The notes under the pieces are model-generated. The model made no database searches, was not told the origin of the DNA, and saw only the letters and a program-made list of their open reading frames with translations. A stretch of DNA of 64,000 nucleotides from Montifringilla adamsi (lineage: Eukaryota; Chordata; Aves; Passeriformes; Passeridae): positions 1,984,001 to 2,048,000 of the forward strand of contig JAGGNK010013114.1 of assembly GCA_017590115.1 (NCBI GenBank), given 5' to 3'. A program made the translations under genes and the position numbers. Each line of letters begins with the position of its first letter. Position 1 is the stretch's first letter. Positions 1-12,399 of the stretch are shown here, piece by piece.

Positions 1-3000
1 GTTTTTCCCCCTGAGGTACAGGGCAGGACTCTGTTCCCTATGTTTTATGAAGGAGAATCTGAATCACAGAAGTTAGAATCTATCTCTCCTAATAATAATC
101 ATGTAGAAGTTAGGCACTGAGCCAAACATATTATCTCCTTATACATCCTCATTGTAGGATTCAGCCTAAAAGGGGTGTCTGAATCATATGTTTGTGCTTC
201 TGTTCAGAGCTGTGATTGGGCTGACAAAGCCTCTTGTCTCCAGTCTGTTCCTCCGTGCTGCCTTGCAGGTGAATTTCTCCCTTACTCATGGCTGAGTTTC
301 CTTGGCAAATCCGGTCGCTTCACTCCATAAGAGTTCCAGTGTATGACCCAATGTTACCAAGGTCAAAATCCAGAGACCTTTAGTTTGCAGGTAAGGTCTT
401 TAAAAAAATGTTTCATTATGTGGAGGCCTCAAGGTGTTTGGGGCTGTTCTATCTCTGTCTGCTTGTAGGTTTGGGTGATAAATGCTACTCAGTATTTATC
501 AGAGGTAGCACAAGTCTTACAGCAAACAAATGAGGTGGCCATATCCACTGCATGATCTACTTACAGTATTTAAACTTCATATTTTTAATAGTGGCCTGTT
601 TTCTTTGGAACATTTTTCATTTAATGACTTCATAGGGCCCAAGTTTAATCAAATGTCAGAACCCTGTATGGAGGGTTCAGGGGCACAATTATCAGAGGAC
701 TGAATGAAGTTTGAAACAGTCATAGGAAAAGGTAAGGGAAAAATACACCAAGTGATCAGTAACAAACAGAAAACTAGAATCAGTTGGTATTTGCAATGCA
801 AGATGATTGCAGGTGAGTTGGTGGATTTATTAACACTACTGGGAAGGCTTGTATTTATTTCTTTGGTACCAGAAGACTGAAAAATATTACCAGTCTTTAC
901 AGCAGTGTAGGGGCCTCTAAGCTTGATCATTTTCACAGGCTAATTAGTGAAAAGTATAAATGATGAATGTAAACATGGAAATGCATGACCTACTTGAGAA
1001 GAGTCATCATGACTGCTTTAAAGTTCAGTTTTATAAGCCTCTTGGCCTCCTGTGAACGGACTACAAACACATATAAGAATGAATTTATTAGTAAAGCCTA
1101 CTTAAATTTTAAGGGGCTTTTATCAAAAGCTTGCAAGAACCAGGCTGGCAATGGATAAGATAAATTATCATGGATAAATAATCAGTTAAAGATGGGAATG
1201 AAAGCCAACAGAAAAAATTCAGAGTTTCGCATGGTTGTCTGTTGCACATTGTGGCAGTCATCATATTTGTAGAAGACAGAAAAAGGGATGAGCGGTGGTG
1301 AGGATACAAAGTTTTGTCAGAACAAGGATGAACTGAAGAACAGATTAAGGATTTGGGCTGATGAAAGACTGGGCAATAAAATTGCCCAATAAATTCAGTA
1401 TAAAATGTGAAGGGACGTACTGGGAAAAGGCGTTGTGGGCTCATGTAGGAAATGGTGGACTCTGAGACGACCATTGATATTCATAACTGAAATCTGGGGT
1501 TGTGATACCTGTAGAAATGTAGGTATTTTTCATGCTGTGTAAATATTTTGTTAGACAGTTACTTCTTTTTGTAGTTTTTTGTAATATATCAGATGACACT
1601 GCCAGTTTGAAAAATAAATCATCACATCTCTCCATCCACAGTGGATAATTACCAGCATGCAAGCTGAATTCTGTTTAGAACATGACTGATTACAACTAAA
1701 ATTGTATAGCATGACTCATCAGTTGGTAATTAGATCTCTCCTCTTACCGTACCTAAGTCGTGTCACCATAATCTATAATGATAAAGGAAAGCATGACTGA
1801 TTTCATGCTTTTGGCAAGGAGAAGCCACAGCTTTCTAATACAGTCACAATGAGGAAATTGATAGGTTTCTTTTGTATTGACTTGCATCTTTTTACACCTT
1901 TCATTCAGAGCATTTTTGCTATCCCTTAATTGATTTTTTTTTCCTAATTTCCCCTTCAACTTCCTCTCTTACATTCAGAATTCTCATCAGCAAGCAAAGA
2001 CAAATGAGAATAAAGAAGGGAGCTATGGCTTCAGTAAGGACAGACTTACATGAAAAAATACCAGAAAATAAATAAACTGCCAGAAAACACACATTATTAA
2101 AAGTAGTGCACTAAGAAGAGCTACTACTATAAGAACTGTGTTGAAATAAGGCTGGTAAATGTTAGGTGATCATGTGCTGTCTCAACAGAGTCTGGATCTA
2201 GAGTTTGACTGTCCAAAACTACAGATTAATTTAAATTTCGGGTTTGTGTGCATCTGCATACATTTCCAAGAATGAGGATGGGTACTGTGGCTGTAATCCC
2301 TACACATTTTGCATATTTAACTTAGTGGGTTCTTTTTATCTCATTAGCACAATTAAGCATTGCAAGTAATTAAAAGATGAATGTTGATTTGTGGGCAAGT
2401 TTTTCATGTCATCCAATCTGTATTAGAAGCAGTGAAATAGCCAAATTATATTAGTAAGTTGAAGTACTTAGGCAACAAAAGAAATGAGAATTAAATAGAT
2501 GAATACTTAACAACATCATCAGCTTTATAGCCTCTGCATGATGTAATCAAGATGCAAATATTTTACACTGCTGTAAGCAGGAAGAAAGATGACCAAGAAG
2601 ATCCCTCTTGACCCTACTTTCCTGTGCTTACTAAGAAACAAATTTAATCTAGTAGCATCAGTGTTAATCCTGATCCACATATTGTGTGCTGTGGGTCTGC
2701 TTAAAATAGCAGCTGTAAGCACATATATGACTGCCTGGGAGAAAGGAGCCTTTGTGTTTGACTATACAGGTATCTGATCCAGTGGAAGACTGGAAGGAAT
2801 ATTAAGATTCCTTTGCATTTGACTTATAGCTCAAATGCAGAGTCAGGGTTTTTGAACGATTAAAAGCTTATTTTCATAACTATACTTCAGTTCTAATCCC
2901 AATACAAACTTAAAAGATGTATCCACACATTAATAATATTTTAATCATTCCCAAATGCAAATAGAGATGCATAATTTTTCCATAAATCAACAGTGTTATA

Positions 3001-3931
3001 CACTTTATGAAACTGTATGTTCAATGCTATCCTCTGGAAAAACTAATTAAAATTGTCAGTTCAGAAAGTTAATGAATGATAGTATTTCCCATGTAATACT
3101 TAATATAAAATATTTAGAAACGAAAACTAGTTCAACAAATACATGGAGAAAATCCACAGGTCAGATTAAAGGTTATCCTGTAATGATGAAAAATGCATTC
3201 CTTTTATGTAAATGTGCATAATATATGAATAATGGATGTTTGTTATGTAGGCAATGTAAAATTTATTATGGCTTTTAATATTCAGTGCTTGGGCTTTAAG
3301 TGCTTTGCTTTGTAAATGATGAAATAGGTAAGTACATCTGTGTCATTTAACATCCTGAGTATTTAGTGTTAGAGCCAAGTTGTAGTTATTTGCGAAGTTT
3401 ATAACTGTTTTAAAGACCTTTGCAGTTTGGATATGGTGGGAAATTAAATCTAGTGATTTGTTTGAGATGCTTGAAACTTTTACTAAAACCGCCCTGAAGA
3501 TCCTGGCAGTCAAAATAATTGAAAGATAACATGTATTCCACTAGCATTAATGAATTCCTTTGTGTATCTAATACCTACACAGAGGTATGAAGAACAGTTT
3601 GTGTGTTTTCTGGGGTTCTTCCTGCTGGTTTAGTGCTTCAGGGCTGCTGCAAGCAGCATCCTCTCTTCTGAAAGCTAGGCAAGGGGAAAGCATATTCTTC
3701 CTCTTGGGCTGGTAGCGTGTGTCATATTGGGTATTATTTTAGGGTGTGCCCTGTAGGAAATGGAGACCTTCTCAAGAAGGCAGTAGTTTAAAGGTTTACT
3801 AGTTTAAGATTTAACAGCTAGTCCAATCAGTCTTGTGAACAGTGAATGAGAGGAAAAGCATATTCTCTGCTTTCTTCCTATTAAGGAAAGGCTCTAGGGC
3901 TAGTCCTTTCTTTGTAAGAGCCTTCAAACAG
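1..3931. other. Unique AT-rich non-coding DNA, no gene seen
   Basis: Stop codons are dense in all six frames and the short open frames are low in complexity, with no recognisable domains. The part from about 2880 to 3480 is particularly AT-rich and lacks obvious repeats. It includes short motifs such as TTTATTATGG near 3264, which resembles a Hox/Cdx-type site, but one such match means little by itself. I see no LTR, LINE or SINE signature. Confidence 0.6.
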
Positions 3932-3963
3932 GAATGAATCAATGAATGAATGAATGAATGAAA
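3932..3963. repeat. (AATG)n microsatellite
   Basis: About seven units of a GAAT/AATG tetranucleotide run, with one interruption (AATC) near the left end. The last five or so units are perfect, so length variation between individuals is plausible. Confidence 0.9.
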
Positions 3964-5572
3964 GCTTGTAGCTGCTTAAATGGGAAAGTCACTGGCTCCC
4001 TGTGACTGGTTCCCTGGAACTTCCAGAGAGCTGGTAGAGCAAGCCCTGACAGCTGGGTGTGGAGTGGCTCAGCTCATGCAATAACCCTTTTCCCCTTTTT
4101 ATTATTTAGAATGGGACAGGGATCACTGCCTTGTAACTAACGTTTTCTTTTATACATAAGCCTTTGGAAAACGGCCTAGGTGAGTAATGGTTGTAAAGCA
4201 ATGAAGCACCTTTCTCTAAACACTTCATGTTAGCCAGCTTTTGTCAGGCTGAACAAAACTGCATTTTTTACTTCTGGTCTCGTATTCACACTGCCAGATG
4301 GTACTAAAAAAAGAAAAAGAGGAAATGAATCACTCTAATAATTTTCGTTGTTAGTGCAGCCACCACATATCTGCTTCATCTAGATTAATGTTCCCATGGG
4401 GCAACTGGTGATCTCCAAGCTATTTCAGACTGATCTTCCCTTCAGCCTAGTATTACCCATCTGGATTCCACAAAACTGCTTTGTCTAGAGGTCCATGTAG
4501 TTATGCTGCAAACAAAATCAGTAGCTTAAAATTTTCTACCACATTTTCCTCCCATGCAAGCTCTGATAAGAAATCTAACTTATTTAAGCACCTGATCCTG
4601 GTAGAGTCATGCTAAACTTCCTCTGGATTTAAGTGCTGTGAATTCTAAGGTGAAGAGTCATTTTTCATGCTCAGGCATGGATAGCAGGACACCAGCATTA
4701 GAACACCATGAATAAGATACTGGACAGTGCCTCTGATTTTGGGAAGGTTAGCAATTGCTGCATAATAAGAGCCATGTTTGGTGACTTTCTCATATTATTT
4801 AGATTTCTAGTTAGAATGATGATAAAACTTGCATTTATAAATTAAGGCCAAGCAGCTGTCCCTTTGCAGCATGTCTTAATTTTCTTGCTGTTATTTTGTT
4901 CTTGTTATAAGTGTGGAAATATATGTTGATACTAGGTGCAAAATTAAAACAATAATAAGATCGTCTTCATCCCCTAAGCACTGAAGCAATGAAAGTTGCA
5001 TTAAGAGGAATTGAATGGTCTAGGCTGTAGGCATTAACTTCCAGAAAGCATTTCTCATAGCCACATGTAGCAACAACCAGAAAGCTGGAAATGGAATTCA
5101 AAATCAGTATGTGAGACTAATCCTGCTCCCCAGAGCAAACTGGAAGGTCTCAGGCACTTGAGCTGAAGCCTGCCTCAGAGAAAAACAAAAATCTACCTGA
5201 AAAATCCAATCCATTCTAGTCCATAAATTGTTGCACAACCCTTGCATGTTGGAGATATAAATTCACCACTTATTATAAGTTATTAATTGAGTTTTAAATC
5301 CTTGACATACTACTAAGATGTAGTACTGGTTTTGGGTTTTCCCTTCCCTAACACAGTGCAGTGCAATGTTCCTTCCTCATTTGAGGAAAGAACATTTCTC
5401 AGTTTACTCTTTTACTGGGGTCTGGAAGTCTCAGCAAAGACTGCTGCCAGAAAACAAGCCATATATAGTGACAAGTGTTGCACCATTGTGTGGTTCCAGT
5501 TGTAGTTAACTCGTGTGTTCTTGTGTGGTTCCCACTTTAATGAGGTTGTGTGCTCTAAGTAGAAAGATAAAA
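3964..5572. other. Unique non-coding DNA, no gene seen
   Basis: AT-rich sequence with short A/T and A-rich runs (for example near 4306-4320). No open frame of note, no splice-site pair that encloses a convincing open stretch, and no recognisable mobile-element end. Confidence 0.55.
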
Positions 5573-5672
5573 AGATGGTATCCCCATTTCACAGGCATGG
5601 ATTTCACACAGGTCAAAGAGCTGCCTCTGAAACTAGAGCTCTTAACTCTAGTTGCTTCAAGATGATCCTCCC
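5573..5672 (-). repeat. Ancient MIR/L2-like relic
   Basis: The plus strand reads TATCCCCATTTCACAGGCAT and then, after a short gap, CACACAGGTCAAAGAGCTGCC and CTAGAGCTCTTAACTCTAG. This is the order of the reverse complement of the MIR/L2 3' core: 'CCCCATTTTACAG', then the 'AAGGTCACAC' block, then the 'GAACCC..CTGACTC' block. The copy is heavily degraded and named by pattern recognition only. A chance resemblance is possible, but three motifs in the right order and spacing make an old relic the better explanation. Confidence 0.4.
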
Positions 5673-8600
5673 TACCCAAGTTTTTAGCCTTCTGTTACTG
5701 CCAGCAATTTCTCTGATGTTTTAGTTGCCTGCAGTTCCCTGCCTAACAAGGTCAGGCTCCTTTGGAAGCACATCAGGCAAAGGATGTTCAAATCACTGCG
5801 TGATCAGGTCTGCCTTCCTGTTCCAGCTGAGGCAATTCTGAAACCATTAATATGAACACTTCAGCATGGTTATGTCTATAGGAAGAGGATGCTCTGCAGT
5901 ATTCAGTAACCTTCTTGATATTTTCTGACACTAGCTACTAAAACATATTAGGCTAAATGTGCATATGTCGCATTTTTGAAACCCCTTCTCAAATGTTCCC
6001 TCAATAACACTTTCCAACATATTTCACTGTTGTGTGCTGTTAATACTGTAAATCTTTTAATAGCAGAACTGTCTGCTTCGGTGGTAGCCAGGGTGTTTGA
6101 TCAAAGTTTTCTATTGGTGCTAGCTAAAGCCACAGACCTCCATTGGGCTAGGCACTAGCTTCCATTCTTTTGCTTTTATGGCCATGTACGATGTGCTGAT
6201 TAACCAGTGCTCTGGACAAGATAGGTTGTGTTGAGAGTCTTGAAGTAGAGCTGAGTAACTTTTCCTCTTCTGCTGTGGCTGTCCCTGGAGCAGTAGATAA
6301 GATGAAACTGCGTATTCTGTGCTATTGCTGTTATCTCCTCTTGTATCCCTGCTCTGTACTGGCAGTTGCCCAGTTGCATTTGCAGACCTACTGCAAGACT
6401 GAATGCATCTTCTCTGGTGTCTTCTTAAACCACAGTAGATCATGGCCCCAAGTCATGCCTTCCTAGCCAAAACATTCTAAGAAGGATTGAGCCAGCTGTA
6501 TTTTCCAACTGTTTGCATATGTTCCCTGCTCTTTTAGGGAGCTATTAAATGACCCTGCCCCTTCCCCTCCCTCCCCATCCCTCCTCCCACCACCTCCCCA
6601 TATTTCCATTTGCTTTAGAAACAAACCAGCTTGACTTATTTGCAGTCAGCCACAGTGCACTAATGTGTGGAAGTGACAAATAATGCATGATGTGTTCCTC
6701 ACAGTGTGCATTCTTCTTTGAAAAGGTGAATGTAAGGTAGTTTGAATATTGTATGAGATCAAGCACCAAATTTTGAAAAATAGACCTTTTTTCCTTCTAG
6801 AATTCAAAGGGGAGACAGTTCAGAAAGCAAGTCTCATGTAAGGATGGGAGAAGGAGTGAATGGGAAGAGGGCTTGAATTTAATTTAACCATAGAATGAAG
6901 CACCTGAAGTGATCATCTTCTGCTTTTTTCCCCTACACCTGACATATTTCTCTTCTCAATGACGGTTTAAAGCTGCGGCTGCAAGAGCTGGAACAAGCAG
7001 CAGAGAGCAGTACTGAGCTACTTGTCTCTGATGGAAGTGTTTTCCATAAGGGCAACTGGTCTACAGGAGAAACAGAGGAACAAAATGCGATGCTAATGTC
7101 CCTTCTTCAGTTCATAAGCTGCTGTGACAGTCATCCTTTCTGATAACTGTGATGAGACAGAGAGCTGAGGCAATGGGACCATTTGTCACAGTCCCCTCAT
7201 GCACCTGGGATGAAACCAGGCTTTGTTTTCCTTCAGACTGTGCCTTGGTAAAAGCTTTCAGATAAGAGCAGAAAGGAGGTGAATAATAAAAATCTAAAAG
7301 GGAATGGAATAGAAAGACCAAGCTGGGGGAGTGACAAGAAGGTGTATTTTAATTGAAAGGTTAAATTGCCTCTTACAAAGCCATATTTTTTTGTCCATTT
7401 CAGTGGCAAGTAATCAACAAACAGTCATTAAACTGATGAGGCTGCTTTCTTTAAGATCAAGGCATTTTTCAAGTGGAAGTGCTCAACAGTGTACTCTTTT
7501 TAAAACAAGAGTTTTGTTTTTGGTTAATGAAATAAAAATCCCCAGGGAAGCAGGCCATATAGAATGAATTAGATGGTTCAGATTTCATAGGAATTATTTA
7601 GTGCTAACACACGCTTTGTGTTTCAGATAGAATAATGGATCTCATGTCATTTAGTGGAGTTTGAGACCACTTCTGCTTTCCAGGGATGAAAAGAGAGCTG
7701 TTTGTCAGAAGCACCACCAATTTTGGTTGTATTTATTTCTTACCTCCCCTCAGCATTTTGGCTCCCTGCATCTCCTGTGTGCTGTATAGCACCTGCAGGC
7801 ATAGAAAGAAGAAAATAAGATGCTTGTATTTTGTTGTCTACATTGCACTTTCTCCACAAATTAACTCTTTTCCATTAAAAATTATTTTTCATAATTCCTG
7901 TAATGTATACTCCTAAATTGACTGTTTATCTTCCAATGCCAAAGCACATCTCAGGTTCAAATATGTAGTGAGCCTGAGTTTATATTGATTGTTAGTACAG
8001 GTTGTGCACTCTTAAGAGAAAAATCTTTCAGAACCCCAATATCCTCTTAATGTTCTTACCTGTAGGGAAAGAGAATAGAAATCTGTGAACTTGTGCCTTG
8101 TGAACTCCAGCCTCATCTTTATATTCTATCAGATAATCAGAATTTTTTGTTTGTTTTTTGTCCTTTTCTCCTCAACACAAAGAAGTCAAGATACCAGGTG
8201 TGAATTCACCAGTCAGCTGTTTCTACATCAGTTTACCTGGATGTTATACTCTTTGCACTCTATGTATTAGAGATATGTAATACACTCACTATGTATTAGA
8301 GGGGTAAAGGTGATACATTTGTAAGAGGTTTTATGTGATTTTAAATAGATTTAAAAGATTTCTAAGACCTATGTTTTTAATATATCCCATTGAAAGTGAA
8401 TATATATAAAAGTTTCTTCCATATTATGTTACAAATTTTATAAGCTACCGTTTTACAAGTTATCAGTTTAATAACTGAACTTACACACATTGAGACTCTT
8501 TAAGCCCAGGCAAGGGTGAAAGGCTAGCTACAGTAATCACCTCAGCTAAGGCCTTTGGATGTGTTTGGCATGTCAGTGTCTCTGCTTTTATTATGTACTA

Positions 8601-8729
8601 AAAGAATAGCTCAGCCTCCCGTCTTGTAGAGGGAAGTGAAAGTTCTCCTGTCTCCACGCTGCCCAGGGAACTGATTCATAGAGGCTTGATGTGTCCCATT
8701 CAGCTACACAAATAACATCCAAATTGCTC
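5673..8729. other. Unique non-coding DNA, no supported gene
   Basis: Several frames of 60-107 codons are open around 6120-6466 on both strands at once, which is what unselected sequence often does, and none resembles a known protein. A 66-codon plus-strand frame without a start (6943-7143) has a leucine- and glutamate-rich segment and is listed as a finding. A 13-bp direct repeat (CTATGTATTAGAG) occurs at 8260-8272 and 8289-8301. Confidence 0.5.
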
Positions 8730-8777
8730 AGGTCTGCTTCTCTACTATTCCATTAATATCACTCCAGAAGCAGACCT
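8730..8777. repeat. 12-bp perfect inverted repeat (hairpin)
   Basis: AGGTCTGCTTCT at 8730-8741 is the exact reverse complement of AGAAGCAGACCT at 8766-8777, with a 24-nt loop. It lies just before an 18-T run at 8801-8818. Without sign of transcription or conservation it is only a structural observation. Confidence 0.85.
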
Positions 8778-8800
8778 AGTCTGCGGCAGATGAGAAAGCC

Positions 8801-8818
8801 TTTTTTTTTTTTTTTTTT
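8801..8818. repeat. T homopolymer run
   Basis: Eighteen consecutive T on the plus strand. It could be the A-tail of a minus-strand retrotransposed fragment, but the sequence beside it (8819 onward) shows no recognisable element. Confidence 0.9.
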
Positions 8819-9367
8819 CCCTTACATTAATGGTATTTTCCTCTCAGTCAGCCTGGTTATCCAGTCTGGCTGTTTGGTGCCATCCTGGCTGTACAGTGTT
8901 TGAGGACTTAATCAGGTAGCATACCTTCACCTTCCTTTGTACTTCTGTGGTCTTTTTATACTCTGTACTGCTAATTACTCTCTAAATCTGACAACCAGGA
9001 TCACCAGCATGAAACAAAATGTGATAATTTCTTTTTCAACATAACACTCAAAAATTTCAGAACAAGTTATATGAATTTAGCTCTGGCTTGAATTTAAACT
9101 AATATCTTCTCCTGTGTTATTTAATTTCAGAATGGTTGATGTGAATTTGCCTGGGATCCACAAACCAGAGCAACAGTCTCCTGCTTATTAAATGAACCCC
9201 TGACATTTATGAATTTATTACATTCATAAGAGGGAATTTTCTAAATTTAGGGAAAAGAACTACAAAAGCTGCTTGTGCTGCTGCATCTGTTTATGCTTAT
9301 GAAAGTCAGTAAGGCTTTACCTAGACACGTGTGTCATCTCTCCTGTGCTTCTGTAGCAATAAGCAAT
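8819..9367. other. Non-coding spacer, one weak acceptor-like site
   Basis: Unique sequence. A pyrimidine-rich stretch ending in TTTAATTTCAG at 9130 is followed by a 19-codon open frame that stops at 9191. This could be a terminal exon only if an upstream gene exists, and none is visible, so it is not called as coding. Confidence 0.5.
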
Positions 9368-9916
9368 TGTCATAGTTTAACCCAGCAGAGAGCTAATCAC
9401 CATACAGCCTTGGTGGGATGGGGGAGAGAAACTGGGGAAAAAAAGTAAAATTCTTGTTTTGAGATAAAGGCAATTTAAGTGTGCAAGTGTGAAAATTTAA
9501 GTGTGAAAAAGAAGAGACTATAGTGATGATGATGATGATAATAGAATATAAAAAACAAATGATGCACAATGCAATTGCTTATTCCCAGGTCCCCAGCAGT
9601 GCCCCCCTTAGTCAGCTTTCCTTATAGTTTATATACTGAGCAAAAAATCCCATGGTGTGGGATATCCCTTTGGCCAGTTGTGGCCAGCTGTCCCCTCTGT
9701 GTCATTTCCCAGCTTCTTGTTCCCCTCAACCCACTGGCTGGTGGGGCCATGGGAGAAGCAGAAAAGGCTTTGATTTAGTGTAAGCACTACTTAGCATCAG
9801 CTAAAAACATCAGTGTATTATCAACGTTATTCTCATTCTAAATCCAAAACACACTATTACAGATTACAGCAGCTCCTAGGAAGAAAATTAATAGTATCCC
9901 AGATAAAATCTGGACA
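9368..9916 (-). mobile_element. Solo LTR, avian ERV family A, minus orientation
   Basis: Read on the minus strand, it begins TGTCCAGATTTTATCTGGGA and ends in GACA, matching the ends of a very common bird LTR family whose start resembles 'TGTGCTGGTTTTGGCTGGGA'. Inside are the family's typical blocks: the GATATCCCTTTGGCCAG region, a TATATAAA box (minus, 9635-9628), the segment around CCCACTGGCTGGTGGGG, and TGGGATGGGGGAGAGAA near the 3' end. The copy includes a small local duplication (AATTTAAGTGTG twice, 9470-9505) and a (GAT)n run at 9523-9540. I could not find a matching target-site duplication, so it is old or its edges have decayed. No internal viral genes adjoin it, which indicates LTR-LTR recombination or deletion. 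Confidence 0.85.
9523..9540. repeat. (GAT)n microsatellite inside an LTR
   Basis: About five or six GAT/TGA units, perfect except at the 3' edge. It sits in the decayed family A LTR and probably expanded after insertion. Confidence 0.8.
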
Positions 9917-10802
9917 GGACAGCAACAATTTTTGAGATTTTGAAAACTGCTGGCTAAAAGGCAAAAACAACTGAGCTTTTTACAGAAAAAAAATCTGAAG
10001 GTTTTTCTGTAGTTAAAGTGTAATATGCTCTGAGCATCACCACTTGATTTCCAAAGCAGTTTCATGAAACACTTTTGTGAAATGCAAAAGAACTTTCTTG
10101 AACAAAATTAAACAGGAATAAAAGGCAAGCTTCCAATAATAAAAGCTAAGCTTCTAAGGAAGATTAACCTCTACTTCAAGAAAAGACTAGGAACTTGAAA
10201 GCATGCCAATTATAGGTATAGAAGTGTATAAAAAAGCAGATGTTGTATTGTGAGTAAGACTGAGCTTGGAAGCTCAGTTCCATGTGGATATGGAAAGAAT
10301 TGATTGGAAAGAAAAAAATAACTTTATTGAACTGATGCTGGAACACTTAAAGTTGATTTTGTTGTGTGTAGTTTATACAAGGGCTAGGATGTGATTAAAC
10401 ATTAGCAATGATCTGTCTGTCTTTATGACAAGCTTTCTCTGAGTACCCAGCAGTTTGTCTAAGAGTATGGAATTGTCTTTGCTCGCCATAAAAATTGTAG
10501 TCATCTGCTTAGGAACAATGTATTCTAAGACTTTCCTACTGGTGCTATGTTTGGGTTTGGCTCTTTGCGTATTCTGGTTATATGCTGATGAGTTATAAGC
10601 AGCAAAAGATAAACTTTTCAAAGTTCTTTCAGCTGTCATTTTGCTTGTAATGCTGCCAAAGGCCAGTACTCCTACTACCTCAGGATCCTGTCTCCATCAT
10701 TTTCCAGTTAATGATGAGCAGGACTGATACTACTTCCCTTGTAAACTCTGTTTTGCACTTTTTGTTTTGATCTCTTTCTTCACTGCAGTTACATTTCTGA
10801 TT
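9917..10802. other. Unique non-coding DNA
   Basis: AT-rich sequence with no recognised element. The short open frames here are unremarkable and have no homology that I recognise. Confidence 0.5.
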
Positions 10803-10819
10803 AAAAAAAAAAAAAAAAA

Positions 10820-10860
<41 letters not shown>

Positions 10861-10908
10861 ACACCACACCACAAAAAAACCCCAACCAAACCAAAAACAA
10901 AAAAACCC
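10803..10908. repeat. Long A-rich tract with CA/ACC interruptions
   Basis: Runs of 17 and about 39 A separated by a single C, followed by a C-containing A-rich section (ACACCACACCAC, AACCAAACC and further AAAACCCC-type units). Such tracts occur in birds as degenerate simple repeats or tails. No retroposed body is visible upstream. All phenylalanine-rich or lysine-rich frames here are translations of this tract and not genes. Confidence 0.9.
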
Positions 10909-12399
10909 CAGAAGGTGTCATTCTTGAATGCTCACTGCAAGCTACCAGCAGCATTTTTGAGGTTATTTGAGCAATGGTTCTGGTAACAAGAACAACAGCA
11001 AAATCCTGTCTCAACTTCCCACCTCTCCCCTTTTTGGTAATAGTAGTCTAAGAGAATTTCAGACCTATAAATACCTAACATTCAGTCTCTCTTCCTTTTT
11101 GTGGTTAATTACTGCATCTTGCATGAATGATGTTGAAATGTTTCTGTCATCACAAATGAGGTTAAATCATTCTAAGGATGTAGTGCAGGGCATGGTCCTG
11201 AGGTTGTCACTAGCATTGCTGATGTTTGTGTGAGGTAAAATATTTTTGCACTATCTGTTGCAAGTTAGCTTCAAATACCATGAGTGGAATAGAGAAGGGA
11301 TAATTCTTGGACATTAGTTTGGTATCTTCAGTGACTCTTCAAAGTCACAGAGCATGAGGATGGGCTAGATTGAAGAGGAAAAATGGGGCGTGATAGCAGG
11401 ATAAATCATGTTTTGTAAATCTGGCCATCTGCTCCTCACCTTCCTGTGCAAGACTGTGAGTAACTGGAGTTATGACTCAGCTGCCCAGAGAATGGAAAGT
11501 GAAGGTTTGAGACTGAATGGGATCTCTGAGTAAGGACTGGCTTTCTTCAAGGATTTCAGACTTATTTCTTCATAGGTTTTTCTCATTCAGGTATTTTGAT
11601 GCTACCCTGTGTCTGTGTGTATATATTGTCATATACATGCAGTATATGACAATACAGAAAATAGTCTGTGCACATGCCCATTAAAGAATTGATATCCATA
11701 CCCATCCAAATGAAATTTCACAGTTTTATTCACAGTTTTTGTGCCACTGCTCCCAAACAAAGGCTCAAATGCTTACTTGTTGCTAGCCTGAACATGTAGC
11801 TATAAAATACCTCCAAGTCATATTTCCCAGGAGCAGCAATATGTCATTTGAATGTAATAGTTACAGTGCTGGGAAATAACATATTGTACAGGTTCTAGTG
11901 TCTCCAAGACCTAAAAGCTTTACCTGCAAAAAGAATGACAATTTGGTAGCTAATAATTCATAATTATTTGTGGAAAGATTTCAGCAGTCATCAAATGCCT
12001 TATATATCTTAAACTGTTCTGTGGGTGACTTCCCTGAGGTGACTCATTTTCCTTGATCTTGGTTTTCTGTATAAAGGCTTTTTCCATGTTATGTCAACAG
12101 CAAGTCATGGTGTGTTACATCTGGTTTTATGACTTGGTCATCCAGGATTCACATTACCTACATGTTGTTTATGTTGTAGGTAGCAGATGCAGAATATATT
12201 TGGTTTGTAGGGGGGACAATGAGTGTTTGTCCAAAACCTACTCTTTCTTTTTGAATTATTAATGCAGGGAAACTGAAAGAAGTTTCATATTTTACCCAGA
12301 GAATTTTATCTCTAAGAAGTTCTGTGCTTTACAAGAAGTTGACTGGATTCTTTTCACAGTTCTCATCACCTTTGTTATGTTCCTGATGTGTTCTACTAC
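10909..12399. other. Unique non-coding DNA with a short hairpin
   Basis: No gene is seen. A perfect 13-bp inverted repeat at 11624-11654 with a 5-nt loop is described separately. The segment ends at the left terminus of an LTR. Confidence 0.5.
11624..11654. repeat. Perfect 13-bp hairpin, 5-nt loop
   Basis: TATTGTCATATAC (11624-11636) pairs exactly with GTATATGACAATA (11642-11654) around the loop ATGCA. The stem is too short for a microRNA precursor and is AT-rich. It lies next to a TG/TA-rich stretch (11610-11625), so microsatellite-related origin is one possibility. Confidence 0.9.

Noticed and set aside
9131..9191. Possible terminal coding exon after TTTAATTTCAG (19 codons then TAA)
   Set aside because: Short, no upstream exon visible, and no polyadenylation signal at a sensible distance before the LTR.
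10859..10908. Telomere-like or satellite repeat in the AACCAAACC/AAAACCCC section
   Set aside because: The units are irregular and never form TTAGGG/CCCTAA arrays; it is a degenerate A-rich tract.
10680..11014. Minus-strand frames with long phenylalanine runs and a lysine-rich plus-strand frame
   Set aside because: They are direct translations of the A-rich tract at 10803-10908.
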